From the NCBI GenBank assembly GCA_021414185.1, contig JAIOOZ010000269.1, positions 1 to 6,063 of the forward strand: DNA of 6,063 nt, read 5' to 3'. Position numbers and translations under genes: made by a program. The DNA comes from Betaproteobacteria bacterium (GTDB taxonomy: Bacteria; Pseudomonadota; Gammaproteobacteria; Burkholderiales; SG8-41). Each line of letters starts with the position of its first letter. The stretch's first letter is position 1. This document shows positions 5,554-6,063 of this stretch, piece after piece. The notes below the pieces were generated by a model. That model saw only the letters and a list, made by a program, of their open reading frames with translations. It had not been told where the DNA came from and ran no database searches.

Positions 5554-6063
5554 ATGTCGCTGCAAGGCAAAACGATATTCATCACCGGCGCGAGCCGCGG
5601 CATAGGCCGCGAGATAGCGCTGCGCTGCGCGCGCGATCGCGCCAACATCGTGGTGACGGCGAAAACCGTCGAAGCGCACGCGAAGCTGGCGGGCACGATA
5701 CACAGCGTCGCTGCTGAGGTGGAAGCGGCGGGCGGCCACGCGCTGGCGCTGCAGCTCGACGTCCGCGATGAAACTTCCTTGCAGGCAGCGGTCGAGGCGG
5801 CGGTCGCCAAATTCGGCGGTATCGACATCCTCCTCAACAACGCGAGCGCCATTTCACTGACGGGCACGCTGCAAACGCCGATGAAGCGCTTCGACCTGAT
5901 GTTCGGCGTCAACGTGCGCGGCACGTATGCCGCGTCGCAGGCGTGCATCCCGCATCTGGTAAAGGCAAAGAACCCGCACATCCTGACCTTGTCGCCGCCG
6001 CTGAATCTCGACGCCAAGTGGTTTAAAAATCACACCGCTTACACCATGTCGAAATACGGCATG
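5554..6063 (+). CDS. HSDL2-like short-chain dehydrogenase/reductase (partial, C-terminus off the right edge)
   Basis: 170 codons, still open at the window edge. Known for the family: NAD(P)-dependent oxidoreductases with a Rossmann fold. Seen: the cofactor loop TGASRGIG (11-18), DVRDE (69-73) near the adenine ring, NNAS (95-98), the structural/catalytic N120 in GVNVRGTY, S147 in LTLSPPLNL, and YxxxK at Y163/K167. The combination VVTAKTVEAHAKLAGTI (33-49), NNASAISLTGT and SPPLNLDAKWFKNHTAYT is the pattern of hydroxysteroid dehydrogenase-like 2 (HSDL2), a lipid-associated SDR of peroxisomes and mitochondria with many bacterial relatives. The substrate is unknown. The location downstream of fadE and a crotonase gene supports a part in fatty-acid or related acyl metabolism. 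Animal HSDL2 has a C-terminal SCP2 domain; whether this one does cannot be seen. Confidence 0.92.
   Translation, partial: MSLQGKTIFITGASRGIGREIALRCARDRANIVVTAKTVEAHAKLAGTIHSVAAEVEAAGGHALALQLDVRDETSLQAAVEAAVAKFGGIDILLNNASAISLTGTLQTPMKRFDLMFGVNVRGTYAASQACIPHLVKAKNPHILTLSPPLNLDAKWFKNHTAYTMSKYGM

Noticed and set aside
5367..6017. 216-codon minus-strand frame over the SDR start and repeat
   Set aside because: Antisense to the clearly recognisable SDR and crossing the repeat element; no domain in its translation.

Overview
The window is a GC-rich chromosomal segment from a proteobacterium. A betaproteobacterium or a relative looks most likely, judging from codon use, the FadE-type acyl-CoA dehydrogenase and the style of the intergenic palindromic repeats. 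This taxonomic call is an inference; no rRNA or other marker gene is present.

Layout. The left part, up to about 1700, is on the minus strand. It holds the N-terminal 271 residues of a TauD/TfdA-family 2-oxoglutarate-dependent dioxygenase running off the left edge, a small Cys-rich lipoprotein (1026-1271) and a small multi-pass membrane protein (1340-1699). A doubtful 43-residue ORF sits at 1717-1848. The right part is on the plus strand and is about lipid catabolism. It holds a complete fadE (1972-4461), an enoyl-CoA hydratase/isomerase-family gene that is broken near its 3' end (4640-5254, with its displaced tail reaching 5370), and the first 170 residues of an HSDL2-like short-chain dehydrogenase running off the right edge (from 5554).

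How the genes fit together. FadE would perform the first step of beta-oxidation at the membrane (acyl-CoA to trans-2-enoyl-CoA). The crotonase-fold protein would act on enoyl-CoA, and the SDR belongs to a family tied to fatty-acid or steroid-type substrates. All three point the same way with gaps of about 180 bp, so they may be a loose catabolic cluster, but each gap is filled by a palindromic repeat element.

The most striking non-coding content is a set of inverted-repeat elements. One is a 71-bp perfect palindrome (922-992). Two more have arms made of three 9-bp units (4484-4614 and 5378-5527), and one of these carries a small nested insertion. There is also a short GGGGTC/GACCCC palindrome (1297-1309). 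No transposase, CRISPR, tRNA or rRNA was seen. I see no convincing evidence of a new multi-gene system. The best leads are the repeat elements, the frame-broken crotonase gene and the small Cys-rich lipoprotein.
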